This document shows positions 30,168-43,736 of a DNA stretch of 64,000 bases, in pieces. Source of the stretch: Rhodoferax sp. BAB1 (lineage in GTDB: Bacteria > Pseudomonadota > Gammaproteobacteria > Burkholderiales > Burkholderiaceae_C); NCBI RefSeq assembly GCF_013334205.1, contig NZ_CP054424.1:3058001-3122000 (forward strand), given 5' to 3'. The notes below the pieces were generated by a model that was given only the letters and a program-made list of their open reading frames with translations, had not been told where the DNA came from and made no database searches. Position 1 is the stretch's first letter, and every line of letters begins with the position of its first letter. The position numbers and the translations under genes were made by a program.

Positions 30168-31064
30168 ATGACTTTGCTGAGACAACGACTGTCAGCCCTT
30201 GTCCAAGAGATTCGACATGTCGCTAGCCCGCGTTTGGGCAACGTCTTGCTGACGTTGTCGACCTATAAAGCACGGAGAAGACTTGCCGGCGCTTCCCCGA
30301 TAGAAATTCTGGTGGACAGCTCAGTGCTCGCACTTGCAGTCACGCACGAAACACTTTGGGTTTCGACCGGCCGTCATCCTTGGGGGCCGCATATGCCGGA
30401 TACCGGCCACATGGCGCGAGTTCCTGTCAGACGCAAACCCAATCGCCACGCTTCACCCGAAGCGAAGAGAGACTACGAGGAGGTCTGTTATCTCGTAGGA
30501 CTTGTCCACTTAGCTCGTATCGGACTCGTCCGTTTCAAGACTTCCGGGGAGCTTCGCGTTGAGCAGTGGAAACACCCAGTCGGTCGCTTCAAGGGGTATG
30601 GCTATTTCGACCTCAGCCTTTTCAGTGGGATTGACATTAAGTCAGTAGATCGAATGGCTGAAATGCACTTTCAGCCAAGTTGGAAACAGGGACCCAGTTG
30701 GGCGGATCAGCAGCAAGAACGGCTGCAAAACTCCACAGACGTTCTCTATAAAGGTATCGTCAAGCATCTCGGCTCCACGAATAGCCAAGACGCTTGGCAC
30801 ATTCGAACCGCGGAGACATACGGCTTGTTCTGCTTATTGACTGTTGACCGTTCGCTATGCACCAATTTCAGGCAGCGAAGCCAGCAAGAACCGATTCGCT
30901 CGTTGCGCACGACCGTCCTAACGCCCAGGGAGTTGGGGCGCCGGCTGGGCCTACGACCGCTTGACCCAAAATATTTGAGCTATGAAGGTGCAAGTTTTCC
31001 AGTCCGACCAGATCTAAGCATGCCCGGAGACAAAAGACGACGCCACAAAAGGCGCGGGCCATAG
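30168..31064 (+). CDS. PIN-like domain protein, orphan, AT-richer than surroundings
   Basis: 298 aa. I do not recognise a named family, but the acidic residues of a PIN-type nuclease fold are visible: D50 in EILVDSSVLALAVTH, D208 and E216 in SQDAWHIRTAETYGLFCLL, and D227 in LTVDRSL. The spacing of the last two (D ... xLLTxD) is typical. A 130-residue insert between them and a basic tail (GDKRRRHKRRGP) are unusual. No clear ribosome-binding site or partner antitoxin gene is seen. Codon use is distinctly less GC-biased than in neighbours, a sign of transfer. RNA cleavage is inferred only from fold-level resemblance. Confidence 0.65.
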   Translation: MTLLRQRLSALVQEIRHVASPRLGNVLLTLSTYKARRRLAGASPIEILVDSSVLALAVTHETLWVSTGRHPWGPHMPDTGHMARVPVRRKPNRHASPEAKRDYEEVCYLVGLVHLARIGLVRFKTSGELRVEQWKHPVGRFKGYGYFDLSLFSGIDIKSVDRMAEMHFQPSWKQGPSWADQQQERLQNSTDVLYKGIVKHLGSTNSQDAWHIRTAETYGLFCLLTVDRSLCTNFRQRSQQEPIRSLRTTVLTPRELGRRLGLRPLDPKYLSYEGASFPVRPDLSMPGDKRRRHKRRGP

Positions 31065-31115
31065 GCACTGCATTCTTATCCGATGACGTGAAGCCGCCCC
31101 AAAACACCCGCCGAC

Positions 31116-31943
31116 CTAGAGTCCCCGCGCATGATGCGCAAAATGATCCGCCATGAAACTCGCGATGAAGTAATAGCTGTGGTCGTAACCCGCATGCCGC
31201 CGCAGCGTCAGCGGGTGACCTGCAGCATTGCAAGCCTCTTCCAGCAACTCAGGTCGCAGCTGCTTGCGCAAAAACTCATCGGTCTCACCCTGGTCCACGA
31301 GGATGGGCAGGCGCTCCTGGGCGGTGGCGACCAGTTCCACCGCGTCCCATTCCTTCCAAGCTGAAACATCCGCACCCAGGTAGGCCGTGAAAGCCTTCTG
31401 GCCCCAGGGCACCTGGCTGGGGGCGACCACGGGGGCGAAGGCCGAGACGCTGCGGTAACGGCCCGGGTTGCGCAGTGCAGTGACGAGCGCGCCGTGGCCG
31501 CCCATGCTGTGGCCGAAGATGCCGCGCGCATCCGTGGCGGGGAAGTTCTGCTCGATCAGTGTGGGCAGCTCCTGCGCCACGTAGTCCGCCATGCGGTAGT
31601 GCTGGGCCCAGGGGGCCTGGGTGGCGTTGAGGTAGAAGCCTGCACCTTCGCCCAGGTCGTACGTGTCTTCATTGGGCACGCCGGGGCCGCGGGGGCTGGT
31701 GTCGGGGGCGACGAGGATGAAACCGTGGCGCGCGGCATGTTCCTGCGCGCCGGCCTTGGTGATGAAGGTCTGCTCGTTGCAGGTCAGGCCGGCCAGGTAA
31801 TACAGCACGGGGCAGCGCTGGCCCTCCACGGCGGCGGGCGGCAGGTAGACGCCGAACTTCATCTCGCAGCCCAGGGTGGTGGACTGGTGTTTCCAGACTT
31901 CCTGCCGGCCGCCGAAGCTGGCGTGGCGCTCTACGCGGTTCAT
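31116..31943 (-). CDS. fghA: S-formylglutathione hydrolase
   Basis: A 275-aa serine hydrolase of the esterase D group that releases formate from S-formylglutathione. The nucleophile elbow is GIFGHSMGGHGALVTAL, the oxyanion region is LYYLAGLTCNEQTFITKAGA, and the catalytic His is in RRHAGYDHSYYFIASFM. It follows adhC by 21 nt, the standard glutathione-dependent formaldehyde oxidation pair. Confidence 0.95.
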   Translation of the reverse strand: MNRVERHASFGGRQEVWKHQSTTLGCEMKFGVYLPPAAVEGQRCPVLYYLAGLTCNEQTFITKAGAQEHAARHGFILVAPDTSPRGPGVPNEDTYDLGEGAGFYLNATQAPWAQHYRMADYVAQELPTLIEQNFPATDARGIFGHSMGGHGALVTALRNPGRYRSVSAFAPVVAPSQVPWGQKAFTAYLGADVSAWKEWDAVELVATAQERLPILVDQGETDEFLRKQLRPELLEEACNAAGHPLTLRRHAGYDHSYYFIASFMADHFAHHARGL

Positions 31944-31964
31944 GTCTTCTCTCCTCGGGTCGCT

Positions 31965-33086
<1,122 letters not shown>

Positions 33087-33215
33087 TCAGGGATGGGGGA
33101 CAGGCTGGCAAACGCGCAAGGGCGAATGCAAGGGCTGGATTCTCGGCCAGATGGCGGGCTCGCACCCGGGCGGCCAACGATAACCCTGCAGCGCCGACCC
33201 AACCCTTGACACACA

Positions 33216-33237
33216 AAAGCCCGGCGTACCGGGCTTT
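33216..33237 (-). terminator. terminator after the TctC-type gene
   Basis: AAAGCCCGG and CCGGGCTTT form a 9-bp stem with a 4-nt loop. On the minus strand it is followed by TTGTGTG, a short T-rich tract. It lies 35 nt past the stop of the binding-protein gene and ahead of the adhC promoter region. Confidence 0.8.
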
Positions 33238-33271
33238 GCATGAGGGGGTAGCGGCCAGGGGCCGCCAAGCC

Positions 33272-34240
33272 TTATTCCGCCTTGATGCCGGCGGTGGTGG
33301 CCACGCGCGTCCAGCGCACCAGCTCGGAACGCATGAAGTCGGTGGCCTCGTCCGGGCTGGCGTAGACGATGTCGAAACCCATGCCTTCGAGCCTGGCCTT
33401 CATCTCGGGCTGCTTGAGCACCTGGGTGTAGGCGGCGTGCAGGCTCTTGACCACGGCCGGCGGCGTGGCCGAGGGGGCGTAGAGCGCGAACCAGTTGGAG
33501 ACCTCGGCGCCGGGGTAGCCGGATTCGATCAGCGTGGGCGTCTGGGGCAGATCGCGGTGGCGCTGCTTGGCAGCCACGGCCAGCACGCGGATGCGACCCT
33601 GCTTGATGAAAGGCAGGGCGTTCTGCAGGGGGCTGAACATGTAGTCCAGCTGGCCGCCCACCAGGTCGTTCATGGCCTGGGACTGGCCCTTGTAGGGGAT
33701 GTGGTTGGACGTGGTGCCGGCGATCTGGTTGAAGTATTCCGCCGTGAGGTGCTGGGAGCTGCCCGTGCCCGCCGAGCCGTAGTTGAGCGCGCCGCCCTTG
33801 CTGCGCGCGAGCTCGACGAACTCTTTCACGTTCGCCGCCTTGACGGAGGGGTGGACCACCAGGGCCACGTCGGTCTGCCCGACCAGGGCCACGGTCTGGA
33901 AATCCTTGAGCAGGTCGTAGGGCAGCTTGCGGTAGACCGCCACATTGGTGGCGATGGTGCTGGGCGAGAACAGCAGGGTGTAGCCGTCGGCCTTGGCCTT
34001 GGCCACGAACTCCACGCCGATGTTGCCGCCGGCACCCGTCTTGTTCTCCACCACCACGGGCTGGCCCAGCAGTTCGCCCACCTTCTGGCCGACCGCACGG
34101 GCCATGACGTCAGTGCCGCCGCCGGCCGACACGGGCACGATGAGCTGGATGGGGCGTTGCGGGAAGTTCTGGGCGCTGGCATGGGACAGCAGCGCGGCAC
34201 CCAGGACGAGGCCGGCAGAAATGCGATGCAGAAGGTTCAT
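33272..34240 (-). CDS. Bug/TctC family periplasmic solute-binding protein
   Basis: 322 aa with a cleavable signal (MNLLHRISAGLVLGAALLSH, cut near ASAQ). NFPQRPIQLIVPVSAGGGTD, the GAGGNIG motif in VVENKTGAGGNIGVEFVAKA and GYTLLFSPSTIATN define the Bordetella uptake gene (Bug) family, which binds carboxylic acids. No TctA/TctB membrane genes are adjacent, as is usual for the many orphan Bugs of Burkholderiales. AGGAG lies 6 nt ahead of ATG 34240. Divergent from the aldolase gene. Confidence 0.92.
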   Translation of the reverse strand: MNLLHRISAGLVLGAALLSHASAQNFPQRPIQLIVPVSAGGGTDVMARAVGQKVGELLGQPVVVENKTGAGGNIGVEFVAKAKADGYTLLFSPSTIATNVAVYRKLPYDLLKDFQTVALVGQTDVALVVHPSVKAANVKEFVELARSKGGALNYGSAGTGSSQHLTAEYFNQIAGTTSNHIPYKGQSQAMNDLVGGQLDYMFSPLQNALPFIKQGRIRVLAVAAKQRHRDLPQTPTLIESGYPGAEVSNWFALYAPSATPPAVVKSLHAAYTQVLKQPEMKARLEGMGFDIVYASPDEATDFMRSELVRWTRVATTAGIKAE

Positions 34241-34276
34241 GATGTCTCCTCGTGTTGTTGCAATTGATCTTATGAC

Positions 34277-34295
34277 GATAATCATACTTATCATT
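34277..34295. promoter_or_regulatory. Fur-box-like palindrome in divergent promoter
   Basis: GATAATCATACTTATCATT matches the classical 19-bp Fur consensus GATAATGATAATCATTATC at 14 positions and holds the inverted arms GATAA/TTATC. It lies in the AT-rich 100-bp gap between the TctC-type gene and the class II aldolase gene. It could serve Fur or another regulator. Confidence 0.45.
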
Positions 34296-34340
34296 AACCA
34301 ACGCAAGTCAGGAAAACACTGACGCGCCAGGAGACCCGAC

Positions 34341-35060
34341 ATGAGCCCCACCGCCAATCCCGCCCTGATCGACGACCTCGTCATCGCCAACCACATCCTG
34401 GTCAACGAGGGCGTGCTCGACGGCTTCGGCCACATCAGCGTGCGCCATGACCAGCAGCCCGACCGTTTCCTGATCGCCCGCAGCATGGCGCCGGGCCTGG
34501 TGACGGCCGACGACATCGTGGCCTGCGACCTGGACGGCAGCGTGCACGACGAACGCGGCCGCAAGACCTATGTGGAGCGTTTCATCCACAGCGAGATCTA
34601 CCGCGTCCGCCCCGACGTGATGGCCGTCATCCACAGCCACTCGCCCGCGGTCATCCCCTTTGGCGTGACGGGCGCGCGCCTGCGGCCGATCTGCCACATG
34701 AGCGGTTTCCTGGGCGCGCAGGTGCCGGTGTTCGAGATCCGGCACACGGCCGGCGAGGCCAGTGACCTGCTGATCCGCAACCAGGCCCTGGGCAAAGCCC
34801 TGGCGGCCGACCTGGGCCAGCAGGCTGTGGCGCTGCTGCGCGGGCATGGCAATGTGGTGGTGGGTTTCTCCATTCAGCAGGTGGTGTTCCGCGCCATCTA
34901 CACCGAGAGCAACGCCCGCCTGCAGAGCGAGGCCATGCGCCTGGGCGAGATCAACTACCTGACGCCGGGCGAAGCCCAGGCCACCTCGGACATGAACGAC
35001 GAGCACCTGGGCCGGCCCTGGGAAGTCTGGAAGAAACGGGCGCTGCAAAACCGCGTCTGA
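34341..35060 (+). CDS. class II aldolase/adducin family protein
   Basis: A 239-aa zinc-dependent aldolase-fold protein. Metal ligands are visible in AVIHSHSPAVIPFGVTGARL (two His) and LLRGHGNVVVGFSIQQVVF (third His), with the acidic residue in ERFIHSEIY. Proteins of this group act on hydroxy- or keto-acid and sugar-phosphate substrates, and several are decarboxylases. CAGGAGA precedes the ATG. It diverges from a carboxylate-binding protein, so the two may serve one substrate, which is not identified. Confidence 0.88.
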   Translation: MSPTANPALIDDLVIANHILVNEGVLDGFGHISVRHDQQPDRFLIARSMAPGLVTADDIVACDLDGSVHDERGRKTYVERFIHSEIYRVRPDVMAVIHSHSPAVIPFGVTGARLRPICHMSGFLGAQVPVFEIRHTAGEASDLLIRNQALGKALAADLGQQAVALLRGHGNVVVGFSIQQVVFRAIYTESNARLQSEAMRLGEINYLTPGEAQATSDMNDEHLGRPWEVWKKRALQNRV

Positions 35061-35089
35061 GCGCCGGGTGAGGGGCAGAGCCTAAAATC

Positions 35090-36548
<1,459 letters not shown>

Positions 36549-36589
36549 GCCTGTAAGAAAACCGGACTCAGGCGCGACCAAGGTTAGGA

Positions 36590-37195
36590 ATGGACATGGC
36601 CCTCACCCTACCCCTCACCATAGCCCCTGCCGACCTGGCCGCCATCCGCACCGACATGCTGCGCTTCGCGCGTCTGCAGTTGCGCGACGCGGCCGCCGCC
36701 GAAGACGCAGTGCAGGAAGCCCTGCTGGCCGCGCTGGCCAATGCCCAGCAGTTCGCCGGCCGGGCCCAGGCCAAGACATGGGTCTTCGGCATCCTGCGCA
36801 ACAAGATCGTGGACGTCATCCGCCAGCAGAGCCGCAGCACCAATGTCTCGTCCTTCTCCGACGGTGAGCAGAGCCTGGACGAGACTTTCGAAACCCTGTT
36901 CCGCGAGAACGCGCACTGGACCCCGGCCTCGCGCCCGCGCGACTGGGGCAGCCCCGAAGCGGCCCTGCGCCAGCAGCATTTCTGGGGCGTGTTCGAGGCC
37001 TGCCTGACCCACCTGCCCGAGAACACGGCGCGCGTTTTCATGATGCGCGAATTTCTCGATTTCGAAACGCCCGAGGTCTGCCAGGAACTGGGCATCACGG
37101 TGAGCAACTGCAACGTCATCCTGCACCGGGCACGCAATGCGCTGCGCCTGTGCCTGCAACGCGGCTGGTTCACCGAAGGAGAAAAGACATGCTGA
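36590..37195 (+). CDS. ECF-type RNA polymerase sigma factor
   Basis: 201 aa. Region 2 is visible at about 20-90 (MLRFARLQLRDAAAAEDAVQ, FGILRNKIVDVIRQQSRS) and region 4 at about 135-190 (LPENTARVFMMREFLDFETP, then LGITVSNCNVILHRARNALR). The insertion WTPASRPRDWGSPEAALRQQ between the regions fits the subgroup annotated as TIGR02943. It overlaps its zinc-finger partner by 7 nt. ATG 36590 or 36596 may be the start. Confidence 0.92.
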   Translation: MDMALTLPLTIAPADLAAIRTDMLRFARLQLRDAAAAEDAVQEALLAALANAQQFAGRAQAKTWVFGILRNKIVDVIRQQSRSTNVSSFSDGEQSLDETFETLFRENAHWTPASRPRDWGSPEAALRQQHFWGVFEACLTHLPENTARVFMMREFLDFETPEVCQELGITVSNCNVILHRARNALRLCLQRGWFTEGEKTC

Positions 37196-37383
37196 ACTGC
37201 AAACAGGCCAGCCACCTCATGTCCGAGGCGCAGGACCGCCCGCTCGCGCTGGGCGAGCGCCTGCCGCTACGCCTGCATCTGTTCATGTGTGTAGGCTGCC
37301 GCAACTACGGCAAGCAGCTGGACTTCCTGCGGGCTGTCACCCGGGAAATGAAGGCCGGCAGCGAGCCGGCCCCCAAGGACTGA
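37189..37383 (+). CDS. short zf-HC2 anti-sigma factor
   Basis: 64 aa. C4 followed by HLFMCVGCRNY gives the H-x3-C-x2-C zinc motif of anti-sigma proteins. There is no membrane segment, so it should be a soluble sensor that holds the sigma factor encoded just upstream. ATG 37189 lies within the end of the sigma gene (overlap 37189-37195) with a GAAGGAG site upstream, so the two are coupled in translation. Such soluble zinc pairs often respond to oxidative or thiol stress. Confidence 0.88.
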   Translation: MLNCKQASHLMSEAQDRPLALGERLPLRLHLFMCVGCRNYGKQLDFLRAVTREMKAGSEPAPKD

Positions 37384-37394
37384 GGCGACTCAAC

Positions 37395-39260
37395 TCAACG
37401 CCACTGATCCCTAAGCACCCACGCAAAGGCTGCCAGCAGGGCCACGGCCACGATGCCGAAGTACAGGGCCCAGGGTTTCTTCTTCTCGGCGTAGGGATCG
37501 GTGAGCGCGCGCTCGGCATTGGGCGGCAGGTGCGCCACCTGGGTCAGCGAGGTGCCGAAGGGAATGTTGATCTTGGCGCGCGCATTGATGGCCCAGCCAT
37601 TGGCGTCCAGGATGGGGCCCAGGTTGCGGCTGCGCAGCTTGAACCAGGCCAGGATGACGGCCGGGCCGGAGATGGCCAGCATCAGGCCGGCCAGCGCAAT
37701 GGGCACCTGCCACCACTTGAGCGCCAGCAGGCCGACCAGCACCGAGGCCAGGGCCGTGCCGATGGCGCCCACGGCCAGGCCGATGGCGGCAAAGATGCCG
37801 GCGAACTTGCCCACGTCGAAAGGCGGCGGGGGCGTTGCCGGCGCCGCGGGGGCAGCGGCCACCTTCTTGCTGCCATCCACCACAGCGGTAGTGAGCTTCT
37901 CGTCCGAGGCCTTGGCCTTGCTGGCGGCGATCTTCTGCAGCTGCTCGCCGACAAAACGGGCCAGCCGTTTGTAGGGCGACCAGAAGGCCTGGCGCAGGCT
38001 GATCGGGTGGTCGACGATCTTGGCGATGGTGGCGTCCCAGTCGCGGCCCTGGCGGTCATAGAACACGCCGTTGCGCCCGACCATGAGCTGGTCCGAGTCG
38101 CCGGCCGTGAAGGCCGCGGCCACGCTGAGCTTCTCGGCGCCGCGCACGCAATCGCAATAGACCAGGCACATGCGCGAGAGCGTGGCCAGGGTCGCATGGC
38201 GGCCCGCGTCGTTGACGGCCACGCAGAGTTCGGCCGAGCGGCCGTCCAGGTAGAGCGTGCCGACCTGGAAGGTGGCTTTGCCTTGGCGGGTGTAGAAATC
38301 GCGGAAGGCCACGAAGTTGTTGGCCAGGGCCAGCAGGTCGCGCACGTAATGCGCCAGCTTCTCCAGCTGGCGCACGCCATCGACCTCGGCCGCGGCATCG
38401 GGTTTGGCGGCCAGCCAGGCGGCATAGGGTGCGAGCTTGTCTTTCAGCGCCTTCCAGTCGGCCTCGGTCAACAGCGCGCGCTCGCCCAGCAGCGGCTGGA
38501 TGGCGGCCTGGTGCAGGGTGGCCAAACGCGCCGCCCAGGCCGGGTTGAGCCCGGTGCCCAGCGGCAGTGCCGCACCGGCCTGCACGTGCGCCAGCGGCAG
38601 CGCGGCAATGCTCTCGGCATCGGTCTTCAAGGTCGCGCCACCGAGTGCGGCCAGCGTCGCATCGGCGGCATTGAGGGCCGCGCCGGCGCGTCCGTCATAG
38701 GCGGCCAGGCGGCAGCGCACGAACCAGTCTTCCACCTTCTCGGCCACGGCGGCCAGGGCCTCGTGCGCCGCAGCAGTGGCGTCGCCCAGCGGGCGGGCGG
38801 CGGCACCGGCAGCCTCCCAGGCGGCCTGTGCGCGCTGCGCGTGGCGGGCCTGTGCAGCGTTGGCTGCTTCCACCGTCACCAGACCGTCGCCGCTGCCGAT
38901 GTCGGCCAGCAGCTCGCGCGCGGCGGCGGCGATGGCGGCACCCTCGGCGTCATCGTCGCGGATGGCAGAAAAAGGCACGCCCGGCAGCTTCTGCGCCAGC
39001 ACCTCGCTGTCCTTCAGGCGCGCACCGGCCCAGGCCACGGCGGCGATCAGCTCGGGTGCGCGGACCTGGCCGTCGGCATCGCTGTCCACGAAGGCCAGGG
39101 TGCGGGCATCGAACTCGATGCCCTTGACCGGGCAGGACAGGGCCACCCAGAGCTTCTGGTCGAGCTGGCCGATGTTGAGCAGTTCGGCCGCGGTGTCCAG
39201 GCGGACCTGGTCAAAACCGCCGGCACGGAAGAAACGCCAATGGGGCTGGGTCGAGGTCAT
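37395..39260 (-). CDS. large protein with EF-hand-like loop and C-terminal membrane segments
   Basis: 621 aa, no named family recognised. An EF-hand-like calcium loop, DSDADGQVRAPEL (D-x-D-x-D-G ... E), lies near residue 60. The middle is Ala-rich and helical. A Cys-bearing stretch reads MCLVYCDCVRGAEKLSVAAA, and about 480-621 contain three or four membrane segments (FAGIFAAIGLAVGAIGTALA; VPIALAGLMLAISGPAVILA; LYFGIVAVALLAAFAWVL). ATG 39260 is chosen, since GGAGG precedes it. It converges with the sigma/anti-sigma pair 11 nt away; no functional link can be claimed. Confidence 0.7.
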   Translation of the reverse strand: MTSTQPHWRFFRAGGFDQVRLDTAAELLNIGQLDQKLWVALSCPVKGIEFDARTLAFVDSDADGQVRAPELIAAVAWAGARLKDSEVLAQKLPGVPFSAIRDDDAEGAAIAAAARELLADIGSGDGLVTVEAANAAQARHAQRAQAAWEAAGAAARPLGDATAAAHEALAAVAEKVEDWFVRCRLAAYDGRAGAALNAADATLAALGGATLKTDAESIAALPLAHVQAGAALPLGTGLNPAWAARLATLHQAAIQPLLGERALLTEADWKALKDKLAPYAAWLAAKPDAAAEVDGVRQLEKLAHYVRDLLALANNFVAFRDFYTRQGKATFQVGTLYLDGRSAELCVAVNDAGRHATLATLSRMCLVYCDCVRGAEKLSVAAAFTAGDSDQLMVGRNGVFYDRQGRDWDATIAKIVDHPISLRQAFWSPYKRLARFVGEQLQKIAASKAKASDEKLTTAVVDGSKKVAAAPAAPATPPPPFDVGKFAGIFAAIGLAVGAIGTALASVLVGLLALKWWQVPIALAGLMLAISGPAVILAWFKLRSRNLGPILDANGWAINARAKINIPFGTSLTQVAHLPPNAERALTDPYAEKKKPWALYFGIVAVALLAAFAWVLRDQWR

Positions 39261-39314
39261 GTGCAGGTCCTCCGGAATGATTGGATTCATCTTACCCGCA
39301 GCCCGGGCCCGGCC

Positions 39315-41036
39315 TCAGCTGCGCAGGTTCACCGTGCCGTGGTGCGGGCGCATGCGGTCCAGCACCTGGGTGCTCATGCTGCGCGACAGTTCTTCCTTGC
39401 CCAGGAAAACCATGCCCAGGCCTTCCTGGCGCAGGAGCACGGCCTCGTCCTCGCTCAGGGTGCGCAGCAGCACCTCGACCTTGGGGTTGAGCGCCCACGC
39501 GGTCTCCACCATGCGACGCGCGCGCATGGAGTCGGGCGGCGTGATGACCAGCATGGCGGCGCGCGCAATGTGCGCCTGGATCAGCACCTCGGGCTCGGCC
39601 GCGTCGCCGCACACGGCGGGGATGTTCTGGCGCCGCAAGTCCTCCACCAGTTCGCGGTTCTGCTCGGCCACGACAAAGGGGATCTGCTGCGCGGCCAGCT
39701 CGACCGCCATGCGCCGGCCCACGCTGCCGTAACCCACCAGCACCACCTGCCCGGTCAGCTGTTTCGGATCGGTGGACATGGGCAGCTCGGCCAGCGGGTC
39801 GTCGCGCTGCTCGAAACGGCGCACCAGCTCGGAACGCTGGCGCAGCCACTGCTGCAGCGGCCCGATGGCGGCAAAGAGGGCCGAGTTGGCCGCGATCGAG
39901 ATCAGCGCGCCGGCCAGCACCAGGCTCTGGCCTTCGGCCGGCATCAGCTGCAGGGCCACACCCATGCCGGCCAGGATGAAGGAGAACTCGCCGATCTGCG
40001 CCAGGCTGGCGCCGATGGTCAGCGCGGTGTTGAGCGGGTAACGGAACAGCAGCACCAGGCCGATGGCCGCCAGCGTCTTGCCCACCATGATGATGGCCAC
40101 CACCGCCAGCACCTTGAGCGGCTGCTGCCAGAGCACGGCCGGGTCGAACAGCATGCCCACCGAGACGAAAAACAGCACGGCGAAGGCGTCGCGCAGCGGC
40201 AGCGATTCGTCGGCCGCGCGGTGGCTGTACTCGGACTCGCGCATCATCATGCCGGCGAAGAAGGCGCCCAGCGCGAAGGACACGTCGAACAGCAGGGCCG
40301 CGCCGAAGGCCACGCCGATGGCCGCAGACACCACGCACAGCGTGAACAGCTCGCGCGAGCCGGTGCGCGCCACCCACCACAGCAACTTGGGGAACACGCG
40401 CCGCCCCACCACCAGCATCACGGCGATGAAGGCCGCCACCTTGGCCAGCGTCAGGCCCATGGTGGTCCAGAGTTCGCCAGTGTCGGCCGCCTGCCCGGCG
40501 CCTGCCTCGCTCATGACACCGGCCAGCGCCGGCACCAGCACGAGCACCAGCACCATGACCAGGTCTTCCACCACCAGCCAGCCCACCGCAATGCGCCCGT
40601 TGATGCTGTCGAGCAGGCCCTTGGCCTCCAGCGCGCGCAAGAGCACCACCGTGCTGGCCACCGACAGGCACAGGCCAAAGATCAGCGCCCCGCCCCAGTG
40701 CCAGCCCCAGGCCAAACTCGCCCCCATGCCCAGGACCACCGCCACGCCGATCTGCACGATGGCTCCCGGCACGGCGATGCGCCGCACCGCCAGCAGCTCG
40801 CGCAGGGAGAAATGCAGACCGACACCGAACATCAGCAGCATCACGCCGATCTCGGCCAGCTGCCCGGCCAGGCCGATATCACCCACGAAACCCGGCGTGG
40901 CCGGGCTGATCACCACACCGGCCAGCAGGTAACCCACCAGCGGCGGCATCCTGAGCTGGCTGGCCAGCAGGCCCAGGATCATCGCCAGGCCGAAACCGGT
41001 GGCGATGGTGGCGATGAGGCTGACGTCGTGGGGCAT
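39315..41036 (-). CDS. Kef/YbaL-type cation:proton antiporter with TrkA-N domain
   Basis: 573 aa. About 12 membrane segments of the CPA2 family occupy residues 1-390 (RMPPLVGYLLAGVVISPATP, EIGVMLLMFGVGLHFSLREL, GWLVVEDLVMVLVLVLVPAL), followed by a cytoplasmic RCK/TrkA-N NAD-binding domain at about 420-540 (VVLVGYGSVGRRMAVELAAQ, VCGDAAEPEVLIQAHIARAA). The closest named relative by pattern is YbaL/RosB. The likely role is potassium or sodium export coupled to protons. Confidence 0.9.
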   Translation of the reverse strand: MPHDVSLIATIATGFGLAMILGLLASQLRMPPLVGYLLAGVVISPATPGFVGDIGLAGQLAEIGVMLLMFGVGLHFSLRELLAVRRIAVPGAIVQIGVAVVLGMGASLAWGWHWGGALIFGLCLSVASTVVLLRALEAKGLLDSINGRIAVGWLVVEDLVMVLVLVLVPALAGVMSEAGAGQAADTGELWTTMGLTLAKVAAFIAVMLVVGRRVFPKLLWWVARTGSRELFTLCVVSAAIGVAFGAALLFDVSFALGAFFAGMMMRESEYSHRAADESLPLRDAFAVLFFVSVGMLFDPAVLWQQPLKVLAVVAIIMVGKTLAAIGLVLLFRYPLNTALTIGASLAQIGEFSFILAGMGVALQLMPAEGQSLVLAGALISIAANSALFAAIGPLQQWLRQRSELVRRFEQRDDPLAELPMSTDPKQLTGQVVLVGYGSVGRRMAVELAAQQIPFVVAEQNRELVEDLRRQNIPAVCGDAAEPEVLIQAHIARAAMLVITPPDSMRARRMVETAWALNPKVEVLLRTLSEDEAVLLRQEGLGMVFLGKEELSRSMSTQVLDRMRPHHGTVNLRS

Positions 41037-41311
41037 GGGCGGAGAGGAGTTGAGCCTTGAAGATAACCCATGCGGCCGCGGCTGTGCGCATCAGGCGGCT
41101 GCAATTCCCTACAGCTTGCCTTGAATGGAACACCCTCGGAAACTGCACGGCCACGTCCGGGCAACGCAGCACCGCCGGGCCATGCAGTAAGCTTGCTGAG
41201 CCCGTCGGTCCGAGAAACCCAGCCCATGCCCTCGTCGCCCTCCACCCGCCAGCACGCTGCGGCCCCGCGCAGACGGCCGGCCCTCGCATGACGCCCCGAG
41301 GCTGAGCCCGC

Positions 41312-43729
<2,418 letters not shown>

Positions 43730-43736
43730 AGTCCTC

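Noticed and set aside
37137..41060. A 1307-codon open frame on the plus strand opposite the EF-hand and antiporter genes
   Set aside because: It is low-complexity (His, Gln, Arg, Gly rich) antisense of two well-supported genes, an effect of GC-rich third positions. It has no domain and no ribosome-binding site.
41037..41311. The 275-bp gap between the antiporter and kinase genes, including an 82-codon frame at 41057-41305
   Set aside because: The frame has no start context, no homology that I recognise and atypical residue content. I see nothing convincing in this gap apart from presumed promoters.
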